From contig CAZYDH010000001.1 in NCBI GenBank assembly GCA_964645915.1, positions 130,854 through 194,853 on the forward strand: DNA of 64,000 nucleotides, written 5' to 3'. Below are positions 62,126 to 64,000 of the stretch, one piece after another (position 1 is the first letter of the stretch; each line of letters begins with the position of its first letter). The DNA comes from JACNKV01 sp964645915 (GTDB lineage Bacteria > Fidelibacterota > Marinisomatia > Marinisomatales > JACNKV01). The translations under genes and the position numbers were made by a program. Under the pieces are notes generated by a model, which was given only the letters and a program-made list of their open reading frames with translations, made no database searches and was not told where the DNA came from.

Positions 62126-62872
62126 ATGAAAAAGAAACGCATCATATTATCAATTTTCTTAACACTTGGGCTGGGCTTTTCGCAAAATGCCACAACCAAT
62201 CCGGAGCCGGAGTTAGAAACAGCAGCTGTTCTTGATTTCGAAGGTTTGGGAATCACTCAAATGGAGGCAATTGCATTAACGCAGCGGCTGTCCGGAGAGT
62301 TGGTAAGCACCCAAGCTGTTGTGTTGGTAGAACGTGGTCAGATGTCTGATATTCTGGAAGAGCAAGGCTTTCAGCAATCCGGATGTACGAGCGTTGAATG
62401 TGCCGTCGAAGTTGGTGCGTTATTGGGTGTGCAAAAAATGATCTCGGGGTCGTTTGGAAAAATCGGAAGCAGTTATACGATTGAAGCAAAAATATTTTCG
62501 GTGGGAACAGGTCGCACAGAAAAAGCGGTAAACAAAACCTATAAAGGTGAAGTAGATGGACTCATTACTCAGGTAGAATTAGTAGCATGGGAGCTTGTAG
62601 GCTTGGAACCTCCGGATGCATTAAAAGAACGTGCGGGGATCGCGGTGGCAGTAAAAGAACCGGAACCGGCAGAAGAACCGGTAGATGAGCCCGAAAAAGT
62701 TGTTAAGAAAAAAAGCAGTAAAAAATGGCTATTATATACCGGAATTATAGCCATTGCAGGTGGAGGAGCCGCCTATTATTTAATGACACAACAAGATGAT
62801 GGACCTGCGGAACTCAGTCTCCCGCCTGCCCCACCCTCCTCAAATAAGATCAGGATTGGGGGTGTACGATGA
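62126..62872 (+). CDS. CsgG/LpoB-like envelope protein with C-terminal membrane helix
   Basis: This 248-residue protein has a signal peptide (KRIILSIFLTLGLGFSQ). A CsgG-like domain includes VVLVERGQMSDILEEQGFQQ, CAVEVGALLGVQKMISGSFG and YTIEAKIFSVGTGRTEKAV. A Glu/Pro linker, a membrane helix (KWLLYTGIIAIAGGGAAYYL) and a Pro-rich tail follow. Two cysteines (CTSVEC) lie close together and could form a disulfide. The stop overlaps the FISUMP gene start as ATGA, so the pair is coupled. Confidence 0.7.
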   Translation: MKKKRIILSIFLTLGLGFSQNATTNPEPELETAAVLDFEGLGITQMEAIALTQRLSGELVSTQAVVLVERGQMSDILEEQGFQQSGCTSVECAVEVGALLGVQKMISGSFGKIGSSYTIEAKIFSVGTGRTEKAVNKTYKGEVDGLITQVELVAWELVGLEPPDALKERAGIAVAVKEPEPAEEPVDEPEKVVKKKSSKKWLLYTGIIAIAGGGAAYYLMTQQDDGPAELSLPPAPPSSNKIRIGGVR

Positions 62873-64000
62873 AAAAATACACTTTCGTAACTATGTTATT
62901 ACTTTTTGCCATTTCATTATGTGGACAAACAGTAACCGATATTGATGGAAATGTTTATCAAACCGTGCAGATCGGTGACCAAATTTGGATGGCAGAAAAC
63001 TTAAAAGTAACTCATTATCGTAATGGTGACCCAATCCCCACAGGACACAGCAATTCAGAGTGGGAAAATCTCTCAACGGGTGCGTATGCGGTTTATAACG
63101 GAAACGAGAGCAACGCAGACACTTACGGCTACCTTTACAACTGGTTTGCTGTGGATGACAGCCGAAACATCGCCCCTGAAGGCTGGCATGTGCCTACAGA
63201 TGATGAATGGCAGACATTGGTTGACTACTTGGGCGGAAGTAGCGTTGCAGGTGGCAAACTAAAAGAAGAAGGCACGACCCATTGGAACAGCCCTAACACA
63301 GATGCTACCAACGTAAGCGGTTTTACGGCCCTCCCGGGTGGTTACCGCGGCAGCCCCAATGGTTATTACGTCAATATGGGGAGCTACGGATACTTCTGGT
63401 CTTCTACAGAGAACGGTAGTTACTACGCGTGGTACCGGGTACTGAGTTACAGTTATTCAGGCGTGTACCGCTACAACGACAGTAAGCTACAAGGGTTCTC
63501 AGTCCGTTGTGTGAAAGATGAGACAACGACAAGTACAATCTATGTTCCTACAGATTATTCGACAATTCAAGCCGCCATTGATGCTGCCAATGACGGAGAT
63601 GAAATCGTTGTCTACGATGGTGTTTATACCGGAGTTGGGAATAAAGATCTTTCATGGTTAGGATTAGAAAAACACATAAACATTCGTTCGATGAATGGCC
63701 CTGAAAACTGTATCATTGATCTGCAAAATGATGGCAGAGCTTTTACATTTAATTCAACGATAAACGAACATTGGATATCTCGCGAAGATGTAATTGAAGG
63801 ATTTACTATCAAAAATGGATATGAAACTCAAGGTGGCGCCATATACCTTTACTATGGTTATAATAATGAACTTGCCCCGACAATTATTAATTGTGTATTT
63901 GAGAATAATACTGCCACAAGCGGTGGTGCTGTTTTTGCTGACGGAGCTTCACCCTTATTCGAAGACTGCATATTTAAAGACAATACGGCTCAAAGCAACG
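62869..64000 (+). CDS. FISUMP-domain and right-handed beta-helix surface protein (3'-truncated by window end)
   Basis: At least 377 codons lie in the window and no stop is reached. After a signal peptide (FVTMLLLFAISLCGQ) comes a FISUMP domain (Fibrobacter major paralogous, C-type-lectin-like): TVTDIDGNVYQTVQIGDQIW, GWHVPTDDEWQTLVDYLGGS, YFWSSTENGSYYAWYRVLSY and GFSVRCVKD. From about residue 223 a right-handed parallel beta-helix starts (VPTDYSTIQAAIDAANDGDE) and keeps repeating (VFENNTATSGGAVFADGASP). The ATG overlaps the CsgG-like gene stop. Such proteins are displayed at the cell surface. The G+C content of the FISUMP part is clearly above that of the helix part. Confidence 0.85.
   Translation, partial: MKKYTFVTMLLLFAISLCGQTVTDIDGNVYQTVQIGDQIWMAENLKVTHYRNGDPIPTGHSNSEWENLSTGAYAVYNGNESNADTYGYLYNWFAVDDSRNIAPEGWHVPTDDEWQTLVDYLGGSSVAGGKLKEEGTTHWNSPNTDATNVSGFTALPGGYRGSPNGYYVNMGSYGYFWSSTENGSYYAWYRVLSYSYSGVYRYNDSKLQGFSVRCVKDETTTSTIYVPTDYSTIQAAIDAANDGDEIVVYDGVYTGVGNKDLSWLGLEKHINIRSMNGPENCIIDLQNDGRAFTFNSTINEHWISREDVIEGFTIKNGYETQGGAIYLYYGYNNELAPTIINCVFENNTATSGGAVFADGASPLFEDCIFKDNTAQSN

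Noticed and set aside
63061..63520. Horizontal transfer of the whole FISUMP gene from its G+C content
   Set aside because: Only part of the gene is G+C-rich and the beta-helix part is ordinary for the region; domain-level composition bias is equally likely.

Overview
The window is about 40% G+C and densely packed with genes. It looks like chromosomal DNA of a Gram-negative bacterium from the FCB superphylum, most like Marinimicrobia (SAR406) or a close relative. The reasons are a PorQ-like protein and a type IX secretion (T9SS) C-terminal sorting domain, a DUF5916 outer-membrane protein, DUF1566 and FISUMP surface proteins, many signal peptides and lipoboxes, and a short GSII-type glutamine synthetase. 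This placement is inferred from gene content only. No rRNA, CRISPR array, insertion sequence, phage or integrase gene was seen.

Layout. 1-10.4 kb: start of a probable PEP carboxykinase gene coupled to an aminotransferase; an enoyl-ACP reductase; an operon of acyl-CoA dehydrogenase between two DUF2231 membrane proteins; a TPR lipoprotein, an acetyltransferase and two transporters; a large outer-membrane protein; a YqgE/AlgH protein. 10.5-19 kb: uvrA, then a sensor kinase and sigma-54 regulator, then a small secreted Ca-binding-type protein, an outer-membrane barrel and a Spy/CpxP/ZraP-like protein, together resembling a Zra-type envelope-stress module. 19-20.8 kb: a DUF1566 protein with a T9SS tail, split by an artefactual assembly gap. 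20.9-34.1 kb: housekeeping block (ruvB-queA, ispD-ispF-ispE, tRNA-Gln, prs, rplY, pth, membrane pyrophosphatase, rpsF-rpsR-rplI, priA, porQ-like gene).

34.2-39.4 kb: an Lrp regulator overlapping a glutamine synthetase gene; a MarR regulator with matching palindromes before it and before a hemolysin III gene; a thioesterase, a YhhN protein and an M42 peptidase. 39.6-52.2 kb: a PDZ protein, a DUF5916 gene broken by an in-frame stop, an alpha/beta hydrolase, a TldD (with Tat signal)/TldE pair, a membrane spermidine-synthase-like protein, a lipase and mutY. 52.2-59.2 kb, minus strand: ligA, a small secreted protein, a SufS-like enzyme, a lipoprotein, a PAP2 membrane protein and a TPR-SLH lipoprotein. 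59.4-64 kb: LPP20/CsgG-like envelope proteins, a TlpA-like thioredoxin, and a FISUMP plus beta-helix surface protein running off the end.

The most notable points are the Zra-like module with two unfamiliar envelope genes, a folded leader just before ispD, the DUF2231/acyl-CoA dehydrogenase operon, the Tat-signal TldD with a signal-less partner, the MarR operator pair, the envelope cluster at the right end, the nonsense codon in the DUF5916 gene, and the assembly gap that vanishes when its duplicated flanks are collapsed.
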